DNA from: Magicicada septendecula
Taxonomy: Eukaryota > Arthropoda > Insecta > Hemiptera > Cicadidae
DNA: 64,000 bases
NCBI GenBank assembly: GCA_034769895.1
Contig: CM068372.1
Coordinates: 371,957,258-372,021,257 of the forward strand
Direction: 5' to 3'
Shown: positions 24,212 to 35,480 of the stretch, piece after piece
Layout: each line of letters opens with the position of its first letter
Numbering within the stretch: the first letter of the stretch is position 1
Made by a program: the position numbers and the translations under genes
The notes under the pieces: generated by a model
What the model was told of the DNA's origin: nothing
Seen by the model: the letters and a program-made list of their open reading frames with translations, nothing else
The model's database searches: none

Positions 24212-24261
24212 CTGTAGGTGACGAGCAGTGACACGATAAGAAGCACGGCTGACACGTTCAT
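24212..24261 (-). CDS. Hyaluronidase exon 1: start codon and signal peptide
   Basis: The exon runs from an ATG at 24261 to a GT donor at 24211-24210 (CTACAG/GTAATG) and codes for 16 residues plus two bases. The peptide is Met-Asn followed by a run of Val, Leu, Ile and Ala, a typical secretory signal core. Joined to exon 2 it makes a Ser codon and leads straight into the mature N-terminal strand of the enzyme. I chose this start because it is the only ATG that puts a hydrophobic leader in phase with exon 2. A short upstream non-coding exon cannot be excluded. Confidence 0.75.
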
Positions 24262-24285
24262 GTTGACAGGCCTGCCCTGCTGAAC

Positions 24286-24290
24286 ACTGA
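24286..24290 (-). promoter_or_regulatory. Possible initiator (TCAGT) of the hyaluronidase gene
   Basis: On the minus strand TCAGT, the arthropod initiator consensus, lies 25-29 bases upstream of the ATG. No TATA box stands about 30 bases further upstream. A five-base match is weak evidence; position is the only support. Confidence 0.2.
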
Positions 24291-25126
24291 AGTATGCTGC
24301 CAAACTGTTACGCCGTACGCACTGTACAAAGCCTTGTTTAATCTTTGTACAAAAAGCCTTGTTTGTTTGTACTGTACAAAGTACAGTATAGTCTTATGTT
24401 CAGTTTTCTTTTCGACACGCACACTCGCTCACTGTAACTATCGATATGTACAAATATAATGTGACGTGTGTGTGTCTGTTTACACAGGATGTAACGTAAT
24501 AGGTATACATATTTATATGTATAACATAAATCGATGACATAATCTCACGCGGTATTTATACTTGGTGGGAGCAACTTCTATTTCTCACAATTCCTTTACG
24601 GTTCTCGTCATGACAAACTTCAACAAACACGCGTTTGTCTTGTAAATTTGTTATTTTTTAACGTAAAAGACTGAGCTGGTTGCGATAATCTAGACATACG
24701 AACTTGGCACAAATCAGCGCGAGAAGCATAGTAGCTAGTTTTCTAGCCGTCAGGAGTACGATTTCAGTAGGTACTACCTGGGGAAATCTGGACTCTGTAT
24801 CGACACTGTTGTTGGCAGTTAATATAAACAAATAAGTGAAATAGAATGACCTCGTTCAGCACAATGCAACAGATTAAAGCAAAGTTGGACAACTTTATTA
24901 TCGATAAAAATCAGACAAACCGTCCTGGTTAATGACCAGAATTTACAAACAACGCTTTGGTAACAACAGAAAATGCTGTAATTGCTACAAAACGTAACAG
25001 CTATTTACAAAACACACGTACTCTGTAACACAAAGAAACATATGTTCCGTGTGTGACACGATAAGACTAATGGAAAACGCCCGTTATTGTAATCGCTTAC
25101 TGTGTACTTTACCTACTTCGCGTATT
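24291..25126. other. Upstream region of the hyaluronidase gene, nothing further recognised
   Basis: A short repeated motif (TTTGTACAGTAC and relatives) occurs several times at 24315-24385 just upstream of the gene. No other feature seen. Confidence 0.4.
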
Positions 25127-25134
25127 GTGTACAG

Positions 25135-26072
25135 CAGTGGTTCCCAAACTTTTCAGTCCGCGGAACCCCAAAATAATTTAAAAATTCACGGACCCCGTCT
25201 GAGTTCAGAAATAAAACAAACAGTAAATATGATAGAAACTCTTATATTTTAATAATAATAATAATACAAGGAAGGCAGTGTGGCCAGCACTACGCTCCAG
25301 CCGCCCATTATTATCCCCAGGATGTTATTCCAGGTACTCATTTTCAACAGGCTGAGTCGACCTGGGGGCTGAAAAAACGCACCTTGATTTTATGGTGCGG
25401 GCCCGGGTATATTTTAATTAAAATGTATTAAAATCAAAATTCTCTGAACTACCAAAAGTATAATATTAATGATATCAAATATAGTTTGATGTGAACAATG
25501 AAGCTGCCTTTGAACAATTAGTTTTGTAATATTGGGTTTAATGTCTGATAATTTCAATATTAAGTCACTCTCGACATCAAGTTTATTTCTTAACTTTGTC
25601 TTCAAGTACGTGAGCAGGGAGAATGCGGTTTAACACAAATAAGTGGAGAGAAACACAATTAAACGCTTCAAAGCTTTTTTTGCGAGTTCAGGATAGTCAG
25701 TCATTACATAGAACCAGAAGTCAGCTAGTTGTAATTGCGTAAACTGCAACTTTAAGGAACTGTCAGTTGAAAGTTTTACCAGTGAATGTTCTTTTTGTAG
25801 TGTAAGAGAGAGGTCTAGTCAGTTCTGTTGACAAACAGATCTGCTACACGACATGATTTAAAGACATTATTAAAGCTGTTAGTTTGAAATTACGTTTACA
25901 ATTACAATTAGTTTGAACCCCCAAAAAATACTGGAATCTTCTACTAATTGTTTTAAGATTCAAAAATTTAGATTTTAGAGCATAACAAATCGGAGAAAAT
26001 TACGGTATATTTTCTTAAAAGTGTCTGCGGACCCCTGAAACATTGTCTCGGACCCCACTTTGGGAACCACTG
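25135..26072. mobile_element. Non-autonomous hAT element, copy 1 (938 bp, with SINE inside)
   Basis: Ends are CAGTGGTTCCCAAACTTTT and its inverted partner ...CTTTGGGAACCACTG, classic hAT termini. The octamers gtgtacag (25127-25134) and gtgtaaag (26073-26080) are an 8-bp target duplication with one mismatch. No transposase is seen. Copy 2 is at 28942-29662. A SINE sits inside at 25253-25407. Confidence 0.88.
25253..25407 (-). mobile_element. SINE (155 bp) nested in the hAT element
   Basis: Flanked by a perfect 10-bp duplication tatattttaa (25243-25252 and 25408-25417). On the minus strand it starts CCCGGGCCCGCACC and ends in (TTA)n. Copy 2 of the host element has the uninterrupted site (TATATTTTAATTAAAATG), so the empty site is preserved in the same window. 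A tRNA-type origin is possible but the A and B boxes are not convincing. Confidence 0.8.
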
Positions 26073-26315
26073 GTGTAAAGCACTCCTTTGTAAACGAGAC
26101 AGTTTGTTTTGTCTACAATCATTTTATCAAAACAGTCTTATTTGCTTGCGCTGGCAAAGAACAAAGTAACACTTACAAATAAATTCGCAGTATTATATTA
26201 AATTCTCAACGTTTAATTTTTAATTTTTTACTTACAACTGAGTTAAACGAATTTTCTACGTTCGCCTTAACACTGGTGTCCAATTATAAAACAAGAATAA
26301 CGTTCAATAGTTTAA

Positions 26316-26665
26316 AAATCATCATCATCGTCTTCTTCAGCAAGGATTAAACCAAAAATGGTTCGTTCCAGTCCCAAGTAGGTAGACTAGCGCTGGTCAC
26401 TCCAGCGCTTCCTCGGACGTCCCGCACCTCTCCGTCCCTTCGGCTTATAATTCAGTAGTTGTTTGAGGATGCGGTAGTTATCTATTCGGTTAAGATGTCC
26501 CACCCATTTTTAGCCGATATTAGTTAATAGTATCAAGTAGCCTATACTCATAATATTCAGTTCTGCCGTATATCGACATTTCTTTAGGTATCTTGAAGAG
26601 CATATCCTGCCACGTGCCTGAGAAGTCTCATTTCGGCCGCTTGAACACGACTGGCTTGGAATTTC
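26316..26665 (-). mobile_element. LINE 3' fragment, (GAT)n-tailed family, copy 3
   Basis: Same 3' segment as the copies at 12.7 and 14.7 kb, including CCAGCGCTTCCTCGGACGTC (plus strand) and the tail at 26317-26330. Shorter and frameshifted. Confidence 0.8.
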
Positions 26666-26854
26666 CTGATTACATAATGTTTATTGTTTAAATGTAAAGC
26701 TGCGTTTCTAGTGTTATTGATAGATAATATTTATTGGTAGGTTTCTGAACAAATAACAATTTATTCTGGACAATTTTTAAACTAGACTAAAGAAACACAC
26801 AGGAGTTCTATAAAGTGATGGCCCTTGTATCTGTGCCTCTTTTAACACTCTTCA

Positions 26855-26902
26855 TTCTCTCTCTCTCTCCCTCCCTCCCTCTCGCCCCCTCTCTCTCTCT
26901 CA
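26855..26902. repeat. (CT)n-rich tract
   Basis: CTCTCTCTC passing through CCCTCCCTCC back to CTCTCTCTC. Confidence 0.9.
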
Positions 26903-27029
26903 TATATCACGTGCACGCAACAGTGTTTCAACACAGTCTGAGGAAGCAATGAGCGGTAGTTGTCAGCAAGTTAAACGCGCTTGTGTGATCATTTAACAAT
27001 GAAACAGACATCTGTTTATTTTTATATCG

Positions 27030-27245
27030 CTGAAACAGTTAACGTCAGCTGGTAAAACCTCTCAGCGACGTTCATCTTAATGACTCTTTTATCTTCACCT
27101 ACGTAGCTGTGTTATTGACACATTCTTGTATCACTCAAACAAAGGGATTCAATATACGTAGTAGGCTAATACTGATAACAAAATGCCGACGGCACGACAC
27201 GGGTCGGTCCCATTGAAGGTGATAAGCTGCAGTTACTGAACAATA
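27030..27245 (+). repeat. Partner of the 16.6-16.8 kb repeat
   Basis: Shares GAAGGTGATAAGCTGCAGTTACTGAA and the GCTGAAACAGTTAACGTCAGC block with 16600-16830. Confidence 0.5.
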
Positions 27246-27394
27246 CATTACGCATATACCGTAATTTTACGCAGAATACCGTACGCATAACGTCATGTAT
27301 TATGTTGAATTGATACTATTCATTAGTCATAACTAATGAGCGCGGGCAGCCAACATGTCGTGTGCCAGTGTAAATAGCTTTACCTAACCTAACC

Positions 27395-27894
27395 TTCTTT
27401 TTCACTTCAAGGATTCACACAGTCTTGCTTGCCATGTTGCTCTTGGTCTGCAAACATTCCTTCTTCCAAAGGGTCTTTGCCTATTTGCTACTTAAGGTAG
27501 CCGTCTATCCTCCATTCTGTTCAGATGTTGCGACGTTTCCGGGTGATATTTCTGGATTGTACCGCTTATGGACAATACCTTAATCCTGAATACCTGACAA
27601 TACCTGTAGCTCATTCCTAATGTCCTCATTACGAAAACGGTCTCACCTTGAGCAACCCTTTGGTCGTCTCAGAAAATTCATTTCCGAACTTTGAATTTGG
27701 TTTACAATCTTCCTTGTTTCGCACCCATACATTAACACAGACACTTCCATTGTTTTATAAAACTTAATCCTAATTTCTTTCCTTGTTTTATTCTTTAGTG
27801 TTCTATGTATGACGCAACACAGGTAAATGCGTATAACGTACCAACGGAGACACACAAGTGGAAGTGGGCATAAAGTACGACATAGCAACAGCAC
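27395..27894 (-). mobile_element. Degenerate LINE 3' fragment
   Basis: Minus strand reads IRIKFYKTMEVSVLMYGCE, QIQSSEMNFLRR and later FRNEDIRNELQ, the usual post-RT segment of non-LTR elements, with stops and frameshifts. Confidence 0.65.
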
Positions 27895-28109
27895 TCACAA
27901 GAAATATCGTTACCATTAGAAGCACCTTTTTTTATTAAGGATTGAACTCGCTACTTCCTTCCCATATCTTTACCACTGCCGCTATTGTCCCGGAATGTGA
28001 AATAAGGAGGGTTGTTTGTTGGTCTGTAAAATCTAGTGGTGGGCGGTGTAGAAGGCAACGGTATACCACTGTACCGAGAGCACCCCCGGATAGACCACTA
28101 TGCTTGAGC

Positions 28110-28845
28110 ATAGTTACAACTAGGTAAGCTCCCTGAGCTGCAGAACTCGCTCACTATTTTGAACGGAGTACATCTATTATTATACCAATCTCGATATAAG
28201 GTAAGTTCCAATTATGAGAAAAATTACAATAATCGCGATTTCTCCACTGTTTCTTTAGTAATCTAGCAACTGTAGAGCATAAACGCAATAAAAACTTGAA
28301 TCACTCGCATATGGGTTACAATTGTTTTTAGTTTGACAACCTCCTAGATTTCCACAATTTAAACAAAAAATTATATCCGCTTTTTGAACCAGGAGTTTAA
28401 CAAATTTTTAAATTTCCAAAATTCAACACTACATTCAGATGTAAGTTAAAATTCTTTTTAATTTGACACTCCACACGAATTTTTTGTGATTTTATCAAAC
28501 TTTCCACTCGCTTTTGGTACCCTGACATCCAAAAATGTTTAAAGATTCAAAAATTAACACTATATTCAGCTTGTGATTAAGATTCCCTTTAATTTGGTAC
28601 CCAACTTGGACTTTTGCAACTTTTTCACAATTTTAACCCCTCACATTTTTGCCTCCCGTTCCCCAATTTTTGGGGAGATCAATCACAAAAACAATGGGTT
28701 TCTCGTGAGTAAAAGTACGGATATTCCTGCGAATTTTTATGAAAATCGGTTGTTTCGTTCAAACGATATCGTGAGATGTTCTCCAGATAGACAGAGACAG
28801 ACAAATGCCTCACGGTCGAATTGAAACTGAGAAATGTTTTCGCTC
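28110..28845 (-). repeat. Interspersed repeat with ~122-bp units, copy B
   Basis: Reverse-complement copy of the 1.07-2.4 kb repeat. Its head (AATTCGACCGTGAGGCATTTG on the minus strand) is near 28825 and its tail (GCGAGTTCTGCAGCTCAGGG) near 28125-28150. It has only three or four internal units. Confidence 0.7.
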
Positions 28846-28941
28846 TTTTAACTAAGCTTTTAAAACAGGAATCTATGGTCGTAGCGACAAGGCTTCCCCT
28901 GTAGAGTGTGATGTGGTGATCGGATCCCATGACCTCTAGGG

Positions 28942-29662
28942 CAGTGGTTCCCAAACTTTTCAGTCAGCGGACCCCCCAAAAAATTAAAAATTTCACGGAC
29001 CCCGTCTGGGTTATGAGAAAAAACAAACAGTAAATAGTAAATATGATACTGTACAAACTCTTATATTTTAATTAAAATGTATTAAAATCAAAATTCTCTT
29101 AATTTGCAAAATTATAATATTAATGGTATCAAATATGGTTTAATGTGAACAATGAAGCTGCTTTTGAACAATTAGCTCTGCAATATTAGGTTTAATATTT
29201 TATATAATTGCAATCTGATAATTTTAATATTGTCACTCTCGACATCAAGTTTATTTCTTAACTTTGCCAACCTCGGTTCTATCTTTCCAACCACACGTAT
29301 CGAAATCCAACTAATTAGGCGTAAAACCAGCTACAAGGTAAACGTTTTGCTTAGATACAGTGCTTGTAAGCAAGATACAAGGCTAAAACGCGATCAGTTC
29401 TGCGTTGCTGCGGCGCCCTATGCATTTCGGCTGACAAACAGATCTGCTACACGACGTGATATAAAGACATTATTAAAGCCATTAGTTTGAAATTGCTTTT
29501 ACAGTTACAATTAGTTTGAACAAAAAAAAAAATACTGGAATCTTCTACTAATTGTTTTAAGATTCTAAATTTATATTTTAGACTATTAGAAAATCGGGGA
29601 AAATTACGGTATATTCTATTTTTTCTTAAAAGTGTCCGCGGATCCCACTTTGGGAACCACTG
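28942..29662. mobile_element. Non-autonomous hAT element, copy 2 (721 bp)
   Basis: Same termini as copy 1 at 25.1 kb. The flanking octamers ctctaggg (28934-28941 and 29663-29670) are identical, a perfect 8-bp target duplication. The centre (about 29275-29430) differs completely from copy 1, so one copy has exchanged or acquired internal sequence. Confidence 0.93.
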
Positions 29663-30034
29663 CTCTAGGGTAATAGCCAAGTACTATACTCACTAAATAC
29701 CCACAACTGATTACAACAAACATAAAATAAGCTGGACCAGATGTAAACAAACGGGTTACGTGAGAAATAAACATCACGCTTTGCGGATACTGGTAATTTA
29801 TTGTTTAAAAGCGTCTGTGTAAGAAGTCGATTGGTGTTTAGACGACTCGTCTATTATTGATAATTGCTCACACTCAATATATCTGCTCTGCTGTTGGCAA
29901 ACGCCCAGTACAACAGGATTATGATGACACAACCACTGGCAGTAAATCTACGTTTCCTTACTGACCACAGAATGTGTCCAAAATGAGATGGTTCTCAACG
30001 TAGCCCTACGGTAATGTGTCTGATTACAACTACC

Positions 30035-31000
<966 letters not shown>

Positions 31001-31002
31001 TG

Positions 31003-31255
31003 TTGTTGAATTGTGACCCCGGGCTGTTTGGCCGTGGTCCAGTGCTAAAATCTCTAGCAAACGTTTCGTCCGTGCCATCGACGGCCGTCATCAGTGCAAA
31101 TTATGAGCTTGCGCTAACGTAATGTGACACACGTTAGTGACCACAGGTAATGGTTCACCCATTGCACTGACAACGGCCGTCAATGGCACGGAAACGTTTG
31201 CTAGAGATTTTAGCACTGGACCACGGCCAAACAGCCCGGGGTCACAATTTAACAA
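31003..31255. repeat. Palindrome with hammerhead-like motif
   Basis: Arms of about 95 bp (31003-31099 and 31163-31255) are near-perfect inverted copies. On the minus strand CTGATGA (31094-31088) is followed by a 20-base hairpin-forming stretch (GGCCGT pairing with ACGGAC, one mismatch) and GAAAC (31067-31063). The right arm carries the same segment with CTGACAA. This is the order of a hammerhead ribozyme core, a motif known from Penelope-like elements. Confidence 0.6.
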
Positions 31256-32090
31256 CTCTGTATTTATTTATTTAAACAGGCTTACTTTTAATATATAATT
31301 CTTTGTAGCCTATATTATAATACGAACGTATATGAGTGTTTGTGTTCGTCTAATACATCCAGACTCCGAGTCCATGAAACGCACGCTCGCCAGGCGTTAC
31401 GATTTGAACAGTTGGCAACGCAAAAAAGTAATTTTACAGTCGTTTTTATAGTCAGACCTCGAGTTACACCAGGCGGATCTTTCCGCGTTAATATAATTTA
31501 CTGCATCTCATAAAAACTTATTATTTAACGCGCCTCTTTACTTCTAAGTACTTTACAAGTACGGTATTAGATATACTTTACAGCATAATGCCGTTCGTTT
31601 ATGGCAAAATTTGATTACATTCTGGTTTCTAACAAGAATACGACTATTACTTTTTACACATAAATCCGTTTTTTCACTACAGTTTTTTTCAATGTTAACG
31701 TGTAAGTAGACTTATAGGTTATATTCAGGTTATATCCACGAGGGGACTGGGGAAACTTTCCTTCCGAAATGATCATATCACACGAAATGTTTTTCATTGT
31801 TTTACGTTTCTAGATTGGTTTTGTGATTGTAAATATAATACAACATTCATATCACGTTATGTACGTTCATGGTTTTCCTCCAAAATTAATTTAAATTGTA
31901 ACTGTCCCTTACCACCATGTTTTATACATAACTTACATGAGTAGTGTGTACTTTAAACTGTAAGTAAATGTTATTAAAGGAATAATGAACAGAAAAACAT
32001 AGTTACGGTTTTATAGTTGTATGTTAATAAATTTACTGTGTTGATAATAACACACTGTATGTTTGTTTGCACTCAATCCTATCACTTATA
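31256..32090. other. Unassigned DNA
   Basis: AT-rich, no gene or element recognised. Confidence 0.4.
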
Positions 32091-32098
32091 CTGTAGAC

Positions 32099-32763
32099 CA
32101 GTCATGGGCAACCTAATGAATTTATGGGGGCGCATATATAACCGAGGACCAGTTCGATGGGCGCACCCCTCCCCACCCCATCAATAGAAAATAGAAAGGT
32201 GCGGAGTTCAATAGCTGGACGTTACAAACATTAACTGTCGCTTTATAATACCCTTGCGCTTATATTTAGCGACGTGGAACACCGAATCGAAAAAAGCTTT
32301 GCAGTCTTTTTCATAAAATTTGTGAAAATGTTTCACATTAGGAGTAGGTCGTCAACAATCTGTCATCACGCACACGCACGTTAAAACTAACAAAATTTGA
32401 AACGAAAAAATGGTTAAACAGGAACACATTTTAATAAAAATAAATTAAAGAACTTACCACAATAACACTATTTATTTTTATAAAGTGTACGGAAATGTAA
32501 AACTTGAAAAAATCACTTTTAAAACTTAATTGAATGTTTCAGTTCCTTTTCTTGAAAAAACTAACTTACAGTAATTATTGTATTAGAAAAAAGTAAAATT
32601 TGAAACTGCTTATAGTATTTTATAATACAGTACTTCGAAGCAGGTACAATACGGGTGCGTTCCTTCATTCAAAAGAAAATAAAATTACAAATTGGTTCGC
32701 GGGCGCGTGAAACCTTATTGACAGGCGCACTTGAGCCCGCGATCGCAGGGTTGCCGACTGCTG
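32099..32763. mobile_element. Non-autonomous hAT-like element (665 bp)
   Basis: Identical octamers ctgtagac flank it (32091-32098 and 32764-32771). Ends CAGTCATGGGCAACC and GGTTGCCGACTGCTG are inverted, imperfect, hAT-type termini. The interior is non-coding. Confidence 0.8.
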
Positions 32764-32771
32764 CTGTAGAC

Positions 32772-34260
32772 CATTATAGAATGGTCACTGGGCTATGTGG
32801 AGGATTTGAATTACATTCCTATGCATGCATGGAGTGGTCGAGCAATCGTGCAATTGAAAAAATATAGCAAATTAATATAAATAAATTAATTAAAATGTTT
32901 AAATGATTAAAAATTGTATATTCTCAATGTATTCGGCAAGTTGGTGTTAGAAAACTTATTCGTAAATAATTTTTTCGTTTACACATAAAATTTCGTTAAC
33001 AGAATTTCCCCAAGACACCACTTTGTTGCGAATCTGATTTTCACGCGTACGACTCTAAACAGCACACACTTTACACAACAATAATAATTATACATATAAT
33101 TAATACAACTCATTGTTGAAAACTCATATCGCCTTAAGGATAATATGGAGTTACCAACATCATACCTTTAATTTCCCTACATATCCCCCTACTGTCGAGG
33201 ACGTTTTCAAGTTCTGGGCTATGGGTGTTTTCGGCCATTCCATATAAAAATAATGCATTAGTGATTTTGTAATTTAATACTGTACAGTGAAGTACACACA
33301 TCGACCCTTGAGACTTTTGTCTTTTTAAAATACTACATAAATATTTGTAGTTAAATTTTTCTTATTTTAAAAGTTTCGTTTAGCCTAATGTAGGTTACCC
33401 TATACGTATGTATTTTCAGTATACGATTTTACAAAAAAAAACTTGTAAGTTTTAATTTGTAACTATTTTGTATTTATAGTTCACGGCAGGGACTATATCC
33501 TTAATTTTTGTATAATATGACCCTGTTATATTTATATGGTACAATATTAATTTTTACCGCGTTTTCTTATTAATTCTTAGACCGAAATTGGTCTCTTACT
33601 TAAATCCAAGCCTTAATATATATAATATCAGCAGTTCACCTTTGCTACCGAACAAGGAATGTGGTGACGTATGCCATTCCACTGTACGCATCACTGTAAT
33701 ACTACACATTTAAAATACGTTTAACACAGTATCGGTGTGACTTGACTGTCCCTCACAAGGTATTTCTTGTAGCGAATAAAAAAAACACACTTTAACAAAA
33801 TATTCAATAAATTACACTTACATATAATTTACGAACGTCCAATCTAATACGCACACAAAATTACAACTAAATATGTCTTCTGAACGTCTGAACAATGTTT
33901 TCAGAACCAGTAATACCCACCAAGACAAGCACGCACTATCATTCAGTAAACCCCTCACTCCTCAGGCGTCTCGGCAGCAAAACTGGTGTGCGTACAGTAC
34001 TTATACGCGCGCGCGCGCGTGTGTGTAATTTAAACCGTCGAAGCACTGTAAAATATTTTAAAAACCCATAATATATTCTTATAAGAAAAGTTTATTTATT
34101 AATTTTATATATATATATTTATTACAAATTAGTGATAACATGTTTCCGTTGCTCTGAACACAAGAGCTAGTTCATTCAAGGCCTAAACCGAGTAGGCCTA
34201 TAAATTATAATTTCTTGTCGGATAGGTACTTGAAGAGAGGCCGCAGCAATATTTGAACTG
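32772..34260. other. Unassigned DNA
   Basis: AT-rich. Holds a (CG)n(TG)n tract at 34005-34026 and one TAGGCCTA near 34191. No gene recognised. Confidence 0.4.
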
Positions 34261-34312
34261 TTAGACGCGCTAACGGTTTTTGAGATCGTACTGCTCCACT
34301 GGTATCAGAGCA

Positions 34313-34516
34313 TCACCACCGAAGCTGGCTGTCAGTACATCTTTCTCGGCTTTTGACCATGAGAGCCAGAGTGTCTTTTACAAACTCCCAGTCTGCTGCG
34401 TTGGTTTGATCGTTAAATTTATGCGAGACCGTATCTTCCGAATGATAATAGACCACGCTGTCTCTTCGGAGAAGACCATAGTCCCGGAAACTCCCGCCCG
34501 ACCCGGATTCAGACAT
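34313..34516 (-). other. Unidentified coding-like segment
   Basis: An ATG-started minus-strand frame of 67 codons with balanced composition: SESGSGGSF, YYHSEDTVSHKF, DWEFVKDTLALMVKSRERC. After its stop another frame continues GDALIPVEQYDLKNR, so a frameshift or a donor near CTTCG/GTGGTG may end it. I recognise no family. It could be a transposase scrap or a host exon. Confidence 0.3.
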
Positions 34517-34839
34517 GATACATTAGCTTTTGCCGCCAGCCATAACCTATTTGAACCTATATAATACAAGATTACGTATGTCAAAATGTATTTTAACATC
34601 ATCCATCACGTTTATCAATGTTTCAAAACAATTTCGGCTTATTTTTATATGACCTTTTGTTGTGTTTCCAGTTTACGATATGTTACACTCGCCACTCGGC
34701 ACTGAAGTTCTCACTTCTGGCGTCGGTCCCAAGTCAGATCCATTATTTTTTTTCTTTTCTTTGTTAATATAAATTTTGCTTCACGCTATTTAATTTATTT
34801 GTATAAAAAACGTAATAAGTTAATCTGTTTCTGTTACAG

Positions 34840-35000
34840 GCATGGCGGCAGATACGAGTACACGGCGTTGGAAGCGGACTCGTCGGCCCACGAACGGCTC
34901 GAGTTGGAGCGCAAAGCACGTGAACAAGCGCAAAGCGCCTGCCTGCATTACCTGCGCTGCTGTCCGCGCTACTCGCTGCTGCAACACCTCAACGATATAG
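34840..35000 (+). CDS. Unidentified host exon, internal
   Basis: A 161-base GC-rich block begins after a strong acceptor (CTGTTTCTGTTACAG) and stops at a possible donor (GATATAG/GTCACA); an alternative donor is ACCT/GTAATC at 35018. In the open phase it encodes HGGRYEYTALEADSSAHERL, a charged helix-like ELERKAREQAQ stretch and a cysteine-rich LHYLRCCPRYSLLQHL end. Third-position GC bias and the sharp drop in GC on both sides argue for a real exon, not a transposon. No neighbouring exon of the same gene was found in the window. I cannot name the protein. Confidence 0.5.
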
Positions 35001-35275
35001 GTCACACAATCGATACCTGTAATCTCATTACTGCATGCGAAAACAACACTCACTTCCTACTCTAGTTTATTTTTACTCCAGTTTTAATTCTAAAGCGACC
35101 TCTTTATAATTTTTTTTTGTTTTCCGTAGACTGTAAACTTACCTATTCAGAGCGGTGACAATTGTAAAAGCGTTCTCCTTTGTAGTGAATACGTGTAAGG
35201 AGAACTGAAAGCGTGACGCTTTTCGCGTACAGTGAATCACATTGTATACGATCAATACAACACTCGTTTTAATAA

Positions 35276-35480
35276 ACGTTAAGACATTAACATCACAGTT
35301 AGTCCGTGACTCGTAGTACAACAACATTAAACCACGATAAACATAAATATATATTCTACCTCATCAACGTGTTATTACGTTAAGACATTAACATCACAGG
35401 CAGTACATGAATCGTACCATAACATTAAAAACATGATAAAATACGGTAATTTTGACACAATTACCGTATTGTGTCAAAAT
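35276..35480. repeat. Tandem duplication (101-bp period) and adjacent overlapping inverted repeats
   Basis: ACGTTAAGACATTAACATCA recurs at 35276 and 35377. Next to it, TACGGTAATT/AATTACCGTA (35442-35468) and TTTTGACACAAT/ATTGTGTCAAAA (35450-35479) are two overlapping inverted repeats that could fold alternatively. Confidence 0.75.

Larger units (their letters stand above)
1..24261 (-). other. Hyaluronidase gene (GH56), five visible exons, 3' end off the left edge
   Basis: This is the span of a split gene for a secreted hyaluronidase, the enzyme that cuts hyaluronan in extracellular matrix and in some insects is a venom or salivary spreading factor. Five exons on the minus strand join with GT-AG introns and phases 2, 1, 0, 2, 0 to give about 287 residues in the order expected for family 56: signal peptide, the N-terminal W-x-V-P-x-x-M-C strand, the catalytic D-x-E loop, a two-cysteine loop, then the SWLF...SVYL region. 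Family members are usually about 350-400 residues, so roughly the last 70-100, including the conserved Trp region, lie to the left of base 1. Introns are about 3.96, 1.61, 15.0 and 0.24 kb, and the last exceeds 2.5 kb. No frameshift or stop is seen in the exons, so the gene looks functional. Whether it acts as a housekeeping or a venom enzyme cannot be told from sequence. Confidence 0.9.

Noticed and set aside
27381-27396. CCTAACCTAACC, resembling the insect telomere repeat TTAGG
   Set aside because: Only two and a half units; too short to be more than chance.
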